A stretch of 38,611 nt of DNA. Source: Treponema sp. (GTDB taxonomy: Bacteria; Spirochaetota; Spirochaetia; Treponematales; Treponemataceae). How positions within the stretch are numbered: position 1 is the first letter of the stretch; the number at the start of each line of letters is the position of its first letter. A program made the position numbers and the translations under genes. Shown here one piece after another: positions 30,511 through 38,241 of the stretch. Below the pieces are notes generated by a model. That model worked only from the letters and a program-made list of their open reading frames with translations, did no database searches and was not told the origin of the DNA. The stretch lies in the NCBI GenBank assembly GCA_022510865.1, contig JAFLSQ010000020.1, forward strand, positions 1 to 38,611, read 5' to 3'.

Positions 30511-31985
30511 TCCACAAGGAAGTGATGATGTTCCTTGGCGACGAGGTCAAGAACATCCATCAGAATGCAGACAGCCAGACTTACAATATTGAGGAAGAGT
30601 ACGCGAAAAGCAGGAAAAATCACTCTGTTTTCTCAATCGTCCTGCTAACGTCGTCTCTGCTTGTGATTGTCGCGGTCGCGCTCATAATGACAAGGATGAT
30701 TTCCTCACGCAATCAGGATATTTCAATCGGCCTACAAGAATTCGATGACCTGAATTTAAAGAATCTTCTGTCATCCGTGTCTGCCGCGCAGACAAATTAC
30801 GACAGCGCGCTGAAGACCCTTGAGAAAATCGACGCGGATTATGCGTCCGCCGTGAAAAACGCGCAGAATGCCCGCGACAACGAGATTTTTGTCCTTGATT
30901 CTCTGCACCTTGATTCCAAAACCGATTATGATGCCAGACTCCGCCAGATTAACCGCAGGTTCGATGCGATGCTGCGCGAACTTGAGGAAGATTACTCGCA
31001 GCGCCGCGAGGCTGCCAACGAGGACGCGGAGATGTTCCGCCTTGCGCTCGGAAAATTCGACCAGTCCGCGATTGATAACGCAAGGGATTCCGCCGGCCTT
31101 GATTCGGAAAGCCAGCTTCACCGGCTTGAGATGAAAAAACTGGAGGGCCAGTACGAAAGGCGCATCCTTGAGCTTGAGACCGCGCTTGCCACGCAGCGGG
31201 AGAAAAATCAGGAGGATATGCGCCTTGCAATCAATCAGGTTGTGGAGAAATATCAGGCAGAGATTGACCGGCTTGACCCGAAACTGCGCCCTCTTGACCC
31301 GGAAGGCTACGCGATAATTGACGGAAAAAAATCGGATGATAATACTGCGGATTTTAACGGCGGTGCCGCGCTTGCCAGAAAAAACATCTCCGAGGCGCGT
31401 TTTGTCTCCCGGGTGAGCGACTATCAGGAGAAATACAACCAGTATAAATATCTTGATGATAAAATCGCGGGAATTCCGCAGAAATATTCTATTCCGGAAT
31501 ATGTCGCGACCGCGCGAAAACTCGTGAATGAGATGGCGCAATCTTATCTGAACACCACGGTGGAATTTTATCAGGAGAAAACCGCCCTGAACAACGAGAT
31601 TACCGCTCTGAACAACGAAATTAAGGATTACCGCCGCCAGATTGCCGCGCAGCGCAGTCTTTACGAGCAGAACATGGACAATATGCTCGCCGCATTAAAA
31701 TCCGGGGCGGCGGTTCTTTCCGCAAAAGGTTTTGGCAGCATTCAGGTTTATGTTGTGCCGCAGTTCCGTCAGATGATTGTGGACTCGGGTGCGGAGGGCA
31801 TTCCCGCTGAATTCCGGGCGGACAAACTCACGGTGAAAGGCCGGGTTGTGGCTGATGGCACGGACGCTGATTACGGAACCCAGAAATTCCGCTTCATCGT
31901 CTCTGAGGACAAGGACGGCAGTCTTCCGGAAATAGATTTCTCGTTTGTAACTCCGGGCCAGACAATCAGATTGCAGACAAAGTGA
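30489..31985 (+). CDS. Membrane-anchored coiled-coil protein of unknown function
   Basis: A 498-residue protein starting inside the last codons of the cyclase gene (22-nt overlap). GGAG lies six bases before the ATG, which implies coupled translation. Residues 1-45 are cytoplasmic and hydrophilic, and 46-70 form a single membrane helix (SVFSIVLLTSSLLVIVAVAL). A long heptad-rich stretch follows (about 80-260 and 300-400: LKTLEKIDADYASAVKNAQN, RILELETALATQREKNQEDM) containing the tandem ALNNEITALNNEI. The C-terminal ~95 residues are a compact beta-rich domain (IQVYVVPQFRQMIVDSG...FVTPGQTIRLQTK). No named family is recognised. Position suggests a structural or sensing partner of the membrane cyclase. 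A TTG four codons earlier is in frame but lacks support. Confidence 0.78.
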   Translation: MGNDNEIIHKEVMMFLGDEVKNIHQNADSQTYNIEEEYAKSRKNHSVFSIVLLTSSLLVIVAVALIMTRMISSRNQDISIGLQEFDDLNLKNLLSSVSAAQTNYDSALKTLEKIDADYASAVKNAQNARDNEIFVLDSLHLDSKTDYDARLRQINRRFDAMLRELEEDYSQRREAANEDAEMFRLALGKFDQSAIDNARDSAGLDSESQLHRLEMKKLEGQYERRILELETALATQREKNQEDMRLAINQVVEKYQAEIDRLDPKLRPLDPEGYAIIDGKKSDDNTADFNGGAALARKNISEARFVSRVSDYQEKYNQYKYLDDKIAGIPQKYSIPEYVATARKLVNEMAQSYLNTTVEFYQEKTALNNEITALNNEIKDYRRQIAAQRSLYEQNMDNMLAALKSGAAVLSAKGFGSIQVYVVPQFRQMIVDSGAEGIPAEFRADKLTVKGRVVADGTDADYGTQKFRFIVSEDKDGSLPEIDFSFVTPGQTIRLQTK

Positions 31986-32052
31986 TTTCTGCGGCTTTTG
32001 TGGGGCGAAAGTTGGAGTGCTGAAAATCGGTCTGAATGCCGATAATGTGAAC

Positions 32053-33465
32053 ATGGAAGAAAGCGAATTTTTTCAACAACTACAGGCGGGCATTTCTCAG
32101 AAAACAGATTGGTACAACTCAGAGGTGATGGAAAAACTCCTGTTGCAGTTCAGAATCGTTCATTCCTGTGTGAAAAATCTTTATGATATGCTCACAAAAC
32201 GCTCTCTGATTGAGATTGACCCGTACCGGCTTGACCAGCACATCTCTGATATTGTTCTTCCCGAGGTCACACCGTTCGCTGACTCAGACATTCATTCGGT
32301 CATAGGCAAGCGTTTCTCTGATTATGAGACCATGCTCGATTATATCTGCACTTATGTGCATTTTTCCGTGGAGGCGCTTCCAATCCCAAAAGTAAAAAAA
32401 CTTCTTGATTTCATAAAAGTTTTTGATTGGGAGGAGCTTGTAATCAGCAGCCAGAATCCGAACGCCCACGGGCTTGCGGTTGCCCTGAACAACGCGAGGA
32501 GCGGCGCACCCGCTGTCGTGCAGACGATGATAAACGACTGCGTGAACGAGTGCTCTAAGGCAACCGGGGAAATCAAGCGGATGCTGAACGAGCTTGGGAT
32601 TTTTCAGCGCGAGATTTACAAGTATGAGATTCGCCGTGAGGTCATCAACAAGTCCGGCATGGATTTGTCTTCCGGCGGCGAGGCGGAATTCAACGAGATA
32701 AAAAAACTTTTTCCAAAGTCTTTCCCAAAGCGTCCTTTTTATGCGGATTTAGTGAACGAGATTGTGGGCGAGGATCAGGGCGCGAACAAGGAGAAAAATC
32801 AGGCGGCGGTGCTGAAGCGGCTTGAAATCAACACCGGCGCGAACCGTGCGAAGAAAAAAAAGGCGGAGCCGAATCCCAAGGAGCTTCTCATGGCAACGGT
32901 TCTGTCTGTGGGCGCGCTTGCCCCGACAATCGGGCAGCTGAACATGAAGCTCACCGCGAATTTCAGCGTACTGTTTGAGAAAAAAAAGAGTTTTGTCTCG
33001 AACATTGTCACCGCGCTCAAAAAGGCGTTTCGTGTTAAGGAGAAAGAGCGGATTATCGAGGTGCCGGTAAAAGATGCGAAGACCGGCAGCGAGAAAAATC
33101 AGAGGGTGAAAGTGCGCGATTTTCTTGGCGACCTTGTGCGAAAAGAGCGCATTTACGCCGCGATTGCCGCGAAAGGCCCGGAATATCAGAAAGTTGAGGC
33201 CAGCGGGGATGACACAATCCTTGCGTTTTTGAACAAGCAGGTCTCGGACATTCAGTCCGCGTTCACGCTCATAAACGCTCTGGACGCGTATTTTAAAAAT
33301 GCGGTGGATGTCACGCAGAGGCAGAAAATCAAAGGAATGCAGATTGAGTTGTCCGCGCTGCGCAACTCGATTATCTCGATAAATAAAAAGCGCGGCGATT
33401 TCCTTTCTTTGAAAGAAGAGAGCGAGCAGATGAAAAAACTGGGAATTACGGAAAATGAGGACTAA
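32053..33465 (+). CDS. Conserved-looking protein of unknown function in the cyclase operon
   Basis: A 470-residue, mainly helical soluble protein without signal peptide or obvious membrane anchor. One mildly hydrophobic segment lies near residue 280 (LLMATVLSVGALAPTIGQLN). The N-terminal half carries the repeated Leu/Ile pattern of helical bundles, the middle a lysine-rich stretch (NRAKKKKAEPNPKE) and the C-terminus a coiled coil (IKGMQIELSALRNSIISINK). I recognise no family. I prefer the ATG at 32053; a GTG at 32017 would add 12 residues and neither has a good Shine-Dalgarno. It lies between the coiled-coil membrane protein and a peptide-binding protein gene, which it overlaps by 11 nt, so all four genes are likely co-expressed. 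Confidence 0.75.
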   Translation: MEESEFFQQLQAGISQKTDWYNSEVMEKLLLQFRIVHSCVKNLYDMLTKRSLIEIDPYRLDQHISDIVLPEVTPFADSDIHSVIGKRFSDYETMLDYICTYVHFSVEALPIPKVKKLLDFIKVFDWEELVISSQNPNAHGLAVALNNARSGAPAVVQTMINDCVNECSKATGEIKRMLNELGIFQREIYKYEIRREVINKSGMDLSSGGEAEFNEIKKLFPKSFPKRPFYADLVNEIVGEDQGANKEKNQAAVLKRLEINTGANRAKKKKAEPNPKELLMATVLSVGALAPTIGQLNMKLTANFSVLFEKKKSFVSNIVTALKKAFRVKEKERIIEVPVKDAKTGSEKNQRVKVRDFLGDLVRKERIYAAIAAKGPEYQKVEASGDDTILAFLNKQVSDIQSAFTLINALDAYFKNAVDVTQRQKIKGMQIELSALRNSIISINKKRGDFLSLKEESEQMKKLGITENED

Positions 33466-35020
33466 GAAAAATATTCTTTGCGCGGTTCTGTGCTTTGCCG
33501 CCGTGATGTGCGGCGCTCAGGGCTTTGTGATTGTTGAGAGTGTGACGCGGCACGAGCTGAATCCGCAGGTAACGTCGTACTCATCGGACTCACAGATTCT
33601 GAACGGACTTTTTGAGGGGCTTTTCTCGTATAATCCGCTTACTCTGGAGCCGGATTACGCCATCGCATCGGGTTTTAAAATCTCTCGTGATAAAAAACGC
33701 TGGACAATCACGCTGCGGGAGAACGCCCGGTTCAGTAACGGCGAGGCAATCACAGCCGCTTCCGTCAGGTACTCGTGGCTTCATCTTCTTGCGACAAAAG
33801 AAGCGCCCTATGCCTCCCTGCTTGATATAATTGAGAACGCCGAGAATTACAGGAGCGGGCTTTGCGCCGCGGATGACGTTGGGATTTCGGTTCTGGACGA
33901 CCGCACGCTTGCCGTCCGGCTGACTGCCCCCGCGAACTATCTTCCAAGGCTTCTGTGCCACAGCGCGTTTTCTGTAGTGCACAGAATTCCCACAGTTTAC
34001 AGCGGCGCGTACATGCTTGAGGATCAGGACGAGAAATCCTATCTTCTGAAAAAAAATCCGTATTATTGGGATGCGCAGAACGTCCAGCTGGATGAAATCA
34101 CTTTTTTGCAGTCCAATGACGATGTGGAGAACGCTTTTTTGTTCAACACAGGCAATGCGGACTGGGTGATTAACAACGTGAACGTTGACATGGTTCTGAA
34201 CAAAAACGCGGTGCAGGTTGGCGGTGAGTTCGGCACATCGTATTATTTTTTCAAACTTTCGCCCCGGGCGCGCGGCAAAACTGATGAAAATCCCGCGGAT
34301 TTTAATCCCTGGGATTTCTCGGAATTCCGCAACGCGGTGATGGAGGCAGTCCCATGGGACGCGCTCCGTGCGAACGCCGCTGTTCCTGCGAAAACGTTTG
34401 TCTATCCGCTCACAGGCTATGATGCCCCTGACGGATTTGACTACACCGACACGGACGAGGCCGTCCGGATGATGAACGCCGCCCGCGAGAAACACAATAT
34501 TTCTTTGGACAAGGCTCTGCCGCTCGTTTTTGAGGTCTCGGAGTTCACGCTCTCCGATGAGAAAAAGGACGCGCTCAAAAATGCGCTGAGTCCGCTTGGC
34601 GTGGAGCTTGTAATCCGCGAGATTCCGTCCAGTTTTTATCTTGCGAACGTGCCGAATTCCACCGCCGATTTGTTCGCCTACACTTGGGTCGGAGACTTTG
34701 CCGACCCTCTGGCTTTCCTTGAGCTTTTCAGGGGCGGCTCCTCGCTCAACGATTCCGGATGGTCAGACCCCGAGTACGATGCCCTGATTGACCGCGCCGC
34801 CTCCGCGTCAGATTTTGAGCGCAACCGGCTTCTCTCTCAGGCAGAGAAAATCCTGCTGGACAGCGGAATGGTCATCCCGATTTTTCACCCGGTCTCTTTC
34901 AATCTGATTAACCTCTCGGAGACAGGCGGCTGGTCAGTCAACGCCTTTGACATCCACCCGCTGAAATATCTTTACCGCAAAGAATCAAAGAAAAGCATCC
35001 GAAACCTTGTGATGCGATGA
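33455..35020 (+). CDS. ABC transporter substrate-binding protein, oligopeptide (SBP_bac_5) type
   Basis: A 521-residue periplasmic or lipid-anchored binding protein of the OppA/DppA family. The signal peptide is residues 1-~22; the Cys in VMCGAQG could be a relaxed spirochaete lipobox. Family landmarks are ILNGLFEGLFSYNPLTLEPD, WTITLRENARFSNGEAITA, SYLLKKNPYYWDAQNVQLDE and the C-terminal DLFAYTWVGDFADPLAFLEL. The length matches OppA-type proteins (about 500-550). No permease or ATPase genes are adjacent, so it must serve a transporter encoded elsewhere or act as an orphan sensor. The start overlaps the previous gene by 11 nt. Being last in an operon led by a membrane cyclase, it might relay peptide or nutrient status; this is inference. 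Confidence 0.87.
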   Translation: MRTKKNILCAVLCFAAVMCGAQGFVIVESVTRHELNPQVTSYSSDSQILNGLFEGLFSYNPLTLEPDYAIASGFKISRDKKRWTITLRENARFSNGEAITAASVRYSWLHLLATKEAPYASLLDIIENAENYRSGLCAADDVGISVLDDRTLAVRLTAPANYLPRLLCHSAFSVVHRIPTVYSGAYMLEDQDEKSYLLKKNPYYWDAQNVQLDEITFLQSNDDVENAFLFNTGNADWVINNVNVDMVLNKNAVQVGGEFGTSYYFFKLSPRARGKTDENPADFNPWDFSEFRNAVMEAVPWDALRANAAVPAKTFVYPLTGYDAPDGFDYTDTDEAVRMMNAAREKHNISLDKALPLVFEVSEFTLSDEKKDALKNALSPLGVELVIREIPSSFYLANVPNSTADLFAYTWVGDFADPLAFLELFRGGSSLNDSGWSDPEYDALIDRAASASDFERNRLLSQAEKILLDSGMVIPIFHPVSFNLINLSETGGWSVNAFDIHPLKYLYRKESKKSIRNLVMR

Positions 35021-35098
35021 CCTGCTTTTGCGTCCGCAGGCTGCCCCGACCATGCGGGCTGTGATTGGGGCGCGGAAATCCCCTCTTATGGCGGGAGA

Positions 35099-35127
35099 TT
35101 GAAAATCATCTTTTTTTTCTCTATACT
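35099..35127 (+). promoter_or_regulatory. Sigma70-type promoter of ackA
   Basis: TTGAAA (35099-35104), 17 bases, TATACT (35122-35127), giving a ~60-nt leader. A small TCCGC/GCGGA hairpin (35145-35160 region) precedes AGAGGTG at 35183-35189, the ribosome-binding site for the ATG at 35195. The 35021-35098 stretch shows only a weak GCCCC/GGGGC inverted repeat and no T-run. Confidence 0.78.
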
Positions 35128-35194
35128 GGATGGCGCAAGAAACTGTCCGCGTCCGTGCGGAGTTCTTTCATTCTGCGATTTTAGAGGTGTTTTT

Positions 35195-36529
35195 ATGGTC
35201 ATATTGACGTTGAACTGCGGCTCGTCGTCCGCGAAGTATCAGGTGTACGACTGGGAGAACAAGGAAGTGATGGCGAACGGTGTCGTCGAGAGAATCGGAA
35301 TCAGCGGCTCGTGCATCACGCACAAGGCGAAGGGAAAGAAGACCGAGATTGAAAGCCCCTGCCCCACGCACAAGGAGGCAATCGAGCTGATTATCAAGGA
35401 GATTACCGACCCCGAGGTGGGCGTGATAAAATCGATGGACCAGATTGGCGCGGTGGGGCATCGCGTCCTGCACGGCGGCGAGAAGTTCACGAAGTCGGTG
35501 CTGATTACCCCGGATGTCCTTGCAGGATTCCGCGAGGTAGCGGACCTCGGCCCGCTCCACATGCCCGCGAACATCATGGGAATCGAGGCGGCGCAGAAAG
35601 TCATGCCGGACGTTCCGCACTCGGCGATTATGGACACGGCGTGGCATCAGACCATGCCCGAGGAGACGTTCCAGTACGCAATCCCACGCGAGTGGTACGA
35701 GAAGTATTCGGCGCGGCGTTACGGCTTCCACGGAACGAGCTTCCTCTACACCGCGAAACGCGCGGCGGTCCTTTTGGGAAAGAGGCCCGAGGAGACGAAC
35801 CTGATAATCTGCCACATCGGGAACGGCGCTTCGATGTGCGCCGTGAAAAACGGAAAGTGCTACGACACGACGATGGGAATCACTCCGCTTGAGGGGCTTG
35901 TGATGGGAACGCGCTCGGGCGACCTGGACCCCGCGCTTCCGTTCTACATCATGCGCAAGACCGGAATGACCGCCGACGAGATGGACTCCGCGCTCAACAA
36001 GAAGTCGGGCTGCCTCGGAATCACGGGGAAATATTCCGACAGGCGCGACATCGAGATTGAGGCGCAGAAAGGCGACAAGCTGTGCCAGCTTTCAATCGAG
36101 ATGGAGTCGCTCAGAATCAAAAAGTACATCGGGGCGTTCGCGGCGGAACTCGGGCGCGTGGACGCGATTGTGTGGACGGCGGGCGTGGGAGAGCGCGGCC
36201 CGATTATCAGATACAAGTCGTGCTCGGGGCTTGAGAGCTTCGGCATAAAAATCGACCCGCAGAAAAACGAGTGGAGCTTCACCACGAACGCCGAGACGTG
36301 CATCAGCGCGGACGACAGCGCGACTAAGATTTTCGTGATTCCCACGGACGAGGAGCTTGTGATGACAGAGGACGCTTACGCTTTGATGAAGGGCACTTAC
36401 GACGTGCACACGAATTTCACCTACAGTTTCCAAAGCCCGGACTACGTGAACAAGGCGCGCGAGGAAGGCTTGAAGGCGGATTTGGAAAAACGCCCGAACC
36501 TTGCCAAGGTGATTGCGCGAGCGCGATGA
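35195..36529 (+). CDS. ackA: Acetate kinase
   Basis: A 444-residue ASKHA-fold enzyme making ATP and acetate from acetyl phosphate, the final energy step of mixed-acid fermentation. Landmarks are the N-terminal phosphate loop [43 protein letters not shown] with the catalytic His, [10 protein letters not shown], and the downstream [15 protein letters not shown] and [10 protein letters not shown]. It is longer than the ~400-residue enterobacterial enzyme, as I recall for treponemal acetate kinases. The start is fixed by the conserved N-terminus and by AGAGGTG upstream; an in-frame upstream extension to 35099 begins inside the -35 box. G/C-ending codons dominate, as expected for high expression. 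The last codons overlap a 57-residue ORF, and the 3' end has a near copy 0.5 kb downstream. Confidence 0.97.
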   Translation: MVILTLNCGSSSAKYQVYDWENKEVMANGVVERIGISGSCITHKAKGKKTEIESPCPTHKEAIELIIKEITDPEVGVIKSMDQIGAVGHRVLHGGEKFTKSVLITPDVLAGFREVADLGPLHMPANIMGIEAAQKVMPDVPHSAIMDTAWHQTMPEETFQYAIPREWYEKYSARRYGFHGTSFLYTAKRAAVLLGKRPEETNLIICHIGNGASMCAVKNGKCYDTTMGITPLEGLVMGTRSGDLDPALPFYIMRKTGMTADEMDSALNKKSGCLGITGKYSDRRDIEIEAQKGDKLCQLSIEMESLRIKKYIGAFAAELGRVDAIVWTAGVGERGPIIRYKSCSGLESFGIKIDPQKNEWSFTTNAETCISADDSATKIFVIPTDEELVMTEDAYALMKGTYDVHTNFTYSFQSPDYVNKAREEGLKADLEKRPNLAKVIARAR

Positions 36530-36699
36530 AAGGACAGCGGGGCAAAAGCGCGGAACGGCGCGACTTGAAAAAATATGTCGGCAAGGTAAGCCGCGAGGAT
36601 TCGGACGCGGTGGCAAAGGCGGTGGAAGAAGGACGCAAGGTGGATGCCGATGCATGGCATGGTATCGGCACGGACACCGGCATTCCGCCGCTTGTATAG
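36526..36699 (+). CDS. Small ORF (57 residues) coupled to ackA, unknown
   Basis: The ATG overlaps the ackA stop (ATGA, 36526-36529) and the frame runs to TAG at 36697-36699. The peptide is very hydrophilic (start [20 protein letters not shown], centre [20 protein letters not shown], end TGIPPLV). It has an even mix of Lys/Arg and Glu/Asp, like a small antitoxin or nucleic-acid-binding protein, but I recognise no family. It has no ribosome-binding site of its own beyond termination-reinitiation at ackA. Ten bases after its stop comes the DUF2442 gene, preceded by AGGAG. Both lie inside the interval bounded by the ackA 3' end and its partial copy, so they may have arrived together as a cassette. 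Confidence 0.5.
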   Translation: MKGQRGKSAERRDLKKYVGKVSREDSDAVAKAVEEGRKVDADAWHGIGTDTGIPPLV

Positions 36700-36708
36700 G
36701 AGAAGCCG

Positions 36709-36966
36709 ATGTTCCACAAGGTTTCGTCCGTGCGGCCGCTTCCGAAGCACAGGCTTTCTGTCCTCTTTGCGAACGGGGAGATGCGGCAGTATGACGTTGC
36801 TCCCCTGCTCGAAAAATGGGATGCGTTCAAGGCGTTGGAGAGCGTGAGCGGGCTTTTTGAGCAGGTGAAAGTTGACGCGGGCGGCTACGGCATCAGCTGG
36901 AATGACGAATTGGATTTGTCCTGCGAAGAACTTTATGAGCGCGGCGAACAAACAAAAAGTCGGTAA
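36709..36966 (+). CDS. DUF2442-domain protein
   Basis: An 85-residue protein matching the DUF2442 pattern as I recall it: VRPLPKHRLSVLFANGEMRQ, the YDVAPLLEKWDAFKALE block, a middle LFEQVKVDAGGYGISWND, then LDLSCEELYERGE. DUF2442 genes are commonly paired with DUF4160 genes in mobile or accessory loci and are suspected to be toxin-antitoxin-like or DNA-binding modules, but no activity is proven. AGGAG six bases upstream supports this start. The usual DUF4160 partner is absent at its side but lies ~360 bp downstream on the opposite strand. A perfect GCAGCGCA/TGCGCTGC palindrome touches the stop codon. Confidence 0.82.
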   Translation: MFHKVSSVRPLPKHRLSVLFANGEMRQYDVAPLLEKWDAFKALESVSGLFEQVKVDAGGYGISWNDELDLSCEELYERGEQTKSR

Positions 36967-36983
36967 GCAGCGCAATGCGCTGC
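36967..36983. repeat. Palindrome at the DUF2442 stop codon
   Basis: GCAGCGCA and TGCGCTGC flank a single A. As RNA it would fold with a 6-bp stem and 5-nt loop. No T-run follows, so it is not a canonical terminator. Confidence 0.5.
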
Positions 36984-37011
36984 GATGCGAGCAAACGGAA
37001 ACCCGAAGCCA

Positions 37012-37034
37012 GCCAAAGTGATTGCGCGCCGCGC
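37012..37034 (+). repeat. Partial copy of the ackA 3' end
   Basis: The 17 bases from 37012 match 36503-36519 in ackA at 16 positions (core GTGATTGCGCG). Looser similarity extends upstream (GAAA..CCCGAA..GCCAA). In the matching frame both read AKVIAR. It looks like a displaced remnant or direct-repeat copy of the ackA end. Confidence 0.55.
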
Positions 37035-37043
37035 ATACAAAAG

Positions 37044-37070
37044 GCCGCCCCATGCGTGGGCGGCTTTTTT
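37044..37070 (+). terminator. Intrinsic terminator downstream of ackA and the small-gene cassette
   Basis: GCCGCCC (37044-37050) pairs with GGGCGGC (37058-37064), loop CATGCGT, followed by six T. AAAA on the 5' side lets it also work weakly on the minus strand. Confidence 0.88.
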
Positions 37071-37137
37071 GTTGGAACTGGCTCGCGCCGTGATGTCCGC
37101 GGTCTCCCGCAGGCATTGCCTTTCTTCCCATTGCGCA

Positions 37138-37297
37138 TCACTCCTCCCCATCGGTCTGGGCGGCATCGCTTCTGAAAATGAACTTGTACTTGTCGCGGAC
37201 GGCCGTCCTGAACTCCTGCTGAATGTCCGCCTCGGACTTGCTTCCTGCCGCGGCGGATGTTCGGATGGTCGTCAAAAATAAAATATCGTTTAGTCAT
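37138..37297 (-). pseudogene. Fragment of a small minus-strand gene, apparently frameshifted
   Basis: From the ATG at 37297 the frame begins MTKRYFIFDDHPN and then turns into improbable Arg/Gln-rich sequence. The adjacent frame from about 37275 to the TGA at 37138-37140 reads as plausible protein (e.g. SKSEADIQQEFRTAVRDKYK) with G/C-ending codons like its neighbours. One base gained or lost near 37255-37265 would join the two into a ~53-residue product. It lies 31 nt downstream of the DUF4160 gene on the same strand. Family not recognised. Confidence 0.35.
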
Positions 37298-37328
37298 ACT
37301 TTGTACAGGGCGATGCCCCTTGCGTCAA

Positions 37329-37604
37329 TCATTCGTAAAACCGTGCGTCTCCGCCGTGATAGGTTTTCCAAAAGTTTATGAAATCCAAGGAATAATTCTG
37401 CATCACGGAGAAAATGCGCGAGAGGTCGCGCTCCGGGATGCGCCCCTTGTTGTGCGCCACTCTGAACGAGCCGTTCGACAGCACCCAGATTTTCGTGTCG
37501 TTCTTGTCGGGCGCACCTTTCGTCGCATGAAAATGGACGGGTTCGCCCTGCTCGTTCGACCAGAAGTAGACCTTGTAGCCTGCCGCGCGAAGATAGACCG
37601 GCAT
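37329..37604 (-). CDS. DUF4160-domain protein
   Basis: A 91-residue protein with the DUF4160 layout: MPVYLRAAGYKVYFWSNEQG at the start, then EPVHFHATKG, then an acidic/polar strand (KIWVLSNGSFRVAHNKGRIP) and a helix (ERDLSRIFSVMQNYSLDFIN). Known members begin with MP-x-I/V and keep the Y/F-x-F-x-S and P-x-H-x-H elements, and all are visible here. Its stop-start junction with the 76-residue gene upstream is TGATG (one-base overlap), so translation is coupled; a GTG one codon earlier is the alternative start. DUF4160 is usually followed by DUF2442. Here DUF2442 is on the opposite strand and the position downstream of DUF4160 holds broken sequence. Function unknown; a toxin-antitoxin-like role is speculation. 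Confidence 0.82.
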   Translation of the reverse strand: MPVYLRAAGYKVYFWSNEQGEPVHFHATKGAPDKNDTKIWVLSNGSFRVAHNKGRIPERDLSRIFSVMQNYSLDFINFWKTYHGGDARFYE

Positions 37605-37834
37605 CACGCGCTCTCCAGTGCGTCAAGATTGCGGAGCGCGGTTATGCCAGAATAAATCCGCCCGAGATAGTCCTGAAAATACGCGGTTCTCTCCGGCGGG
37701 AAGTTCGAGTGCAGGATTCCGCCGTCGTTTTTGAGCAGGACGGACTCCGCCGTGGCGCAGTCCTCAAAGCACACGTCCGCGTCCGTGTAGGTAATCAGAA
37801 TGCCGTCTTTCTCGCAGAATTCCCGCCTCTCCAT
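37604..37834 (-). CDS. Small hypothetical protein (76 residues) coupled to DUF4160
   Basis: A soluble, acidic 76-residue protein (MERREFCEKDGILITYTDAD at the start, C-terminal SGITALRNLDALESA) with three Cys near the N-terminus. I recognise no family. The ATG is preceded on its strand by GGGAGGCGATTCAATAT, with GGAGG 10 nt away, a usable ribosome-binding site. Its stop codon overlaps the start of the DUF4160 gene, making a two-gene unit. A plus-strand gene starts 192 bp away in the opposite direction. Codon use (GAG, GAC, TTC) resembles neighbouring genes, which supports real coding. Confidence 0.62.
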   Translation of the reverse strand: MERREFCEKDGILITYTDADVCFEDCATAESVLLKNDGGILHSNFPPERTAYFQDYLGRIYSGITALRNLDALESA

Positions 37835-37999
37835 ATTGAATCGCCTCCCGCATGAATTATAGGATTATGATAGCATGATTTTCTTCTATTGGCAACGCGC
37901 AAACCGGGCGCGATTGTTTGCCCCGGTCCGGCGCATCAGTTACTCTGCGCAGTATCTTTTCTCCTCCAATTCGATGTTTATTTTTTTCCGATTCCGTGT

Positions 38000-38019
38000 T
38001 ATAATATCCATAATGGAGG
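38000..38019 (+). promoter_or_regulatory. -10 box and Shine-Dalgarno of the 66-residue gene
   Basis: Perfect TATAAT at 38000-38005 but only a poor -35 (TTTATT at 37977-37982, 17-base spacing), then GGAGG at 38015-38019 seven bases before the ATG at 38027. The 37835-37976 stretch upstream holds no supported gene, only short GC-rich inverted repeats (GCAAAC/GTTTGC near 37899-37921). Confidence 0.55.
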
Positions 38020-38026
38020 TAGAACT

Positions 38027-38227
38027 ATGAGACCATTGTCCCAAGCAGAAGCCATCGCCGCGCTGCCCGATGACAGCATGGTGAAGAAAATCCTGCTCCA
38101 CATTCTGAACACGCCGCCGCCAGACTTCACGGAGCTTGACCGCCAACTTGAAGAGGAGACCAAAGCGTGGCTTGATTCCCTTGACGAAGAAACACGCCGC
38201 CGCGTGCTGGCAACGCCGTCTTACTAG
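38027..38227 (+). CDS. Small hypothetical protein (66 residues), antitoxin-like
   Basis: A 66-residue, strongly helical and acidic protein (MRPLSQAEAIAALPDDSMVK at the start, ELDRQLEEETKAWLDSLDEE in the middle) with a clear GGAGG and TATAAT upstream. Size, acidity and a charged C-terminal helix resemble antitoxins of type II modules, but I recognise no family. Its stop codon overlaps an AGGAGG followed by ATG CCT TGA. A second gene apparently once started here and is now cut off after two codons. An in-frame extension upstream to 37889 has no ribosome-binding site and begins before the promoter. Confidence 0.68.
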   Translation: MRPLSQAEAIAALPDDSMVKKILLHILNTPPPDFTELDRQLEEETKAWLDSLDEETRRRVLATPSY

Positions 38228-38241
38228 GAGGCCGCCATGCC

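Noticed and set aside
30489..31985. Identity as the treponemal p83/100 antigen by position next to the cyclase
   Set aside because: I could not match its sequence features to p83/100. A single N-terminal membrane helix and a coiled coil are not diagnostic.
35021..35098. Intrinsic terminator GCCCC/GGGGC after the peptide-binding protein gene
   Set aside because: The loop is ~19 nt and no T-run follows, so it is too weak to call.
35099..35194. 32-residue extension of acetate kinase
   Set aside because: It starts in the -35 box of the promoter. The conserved N-terminus begins at [12 protein letters not shown], preceded by AGAGGTG.
36442..37131. 229-residue minus-strand open frame through the DUF2442 gene and ackA end
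   Set aside because: It is antisense to well-supported genes, has an Arg/His/Cys-rich composition and no ribosome-binding context.
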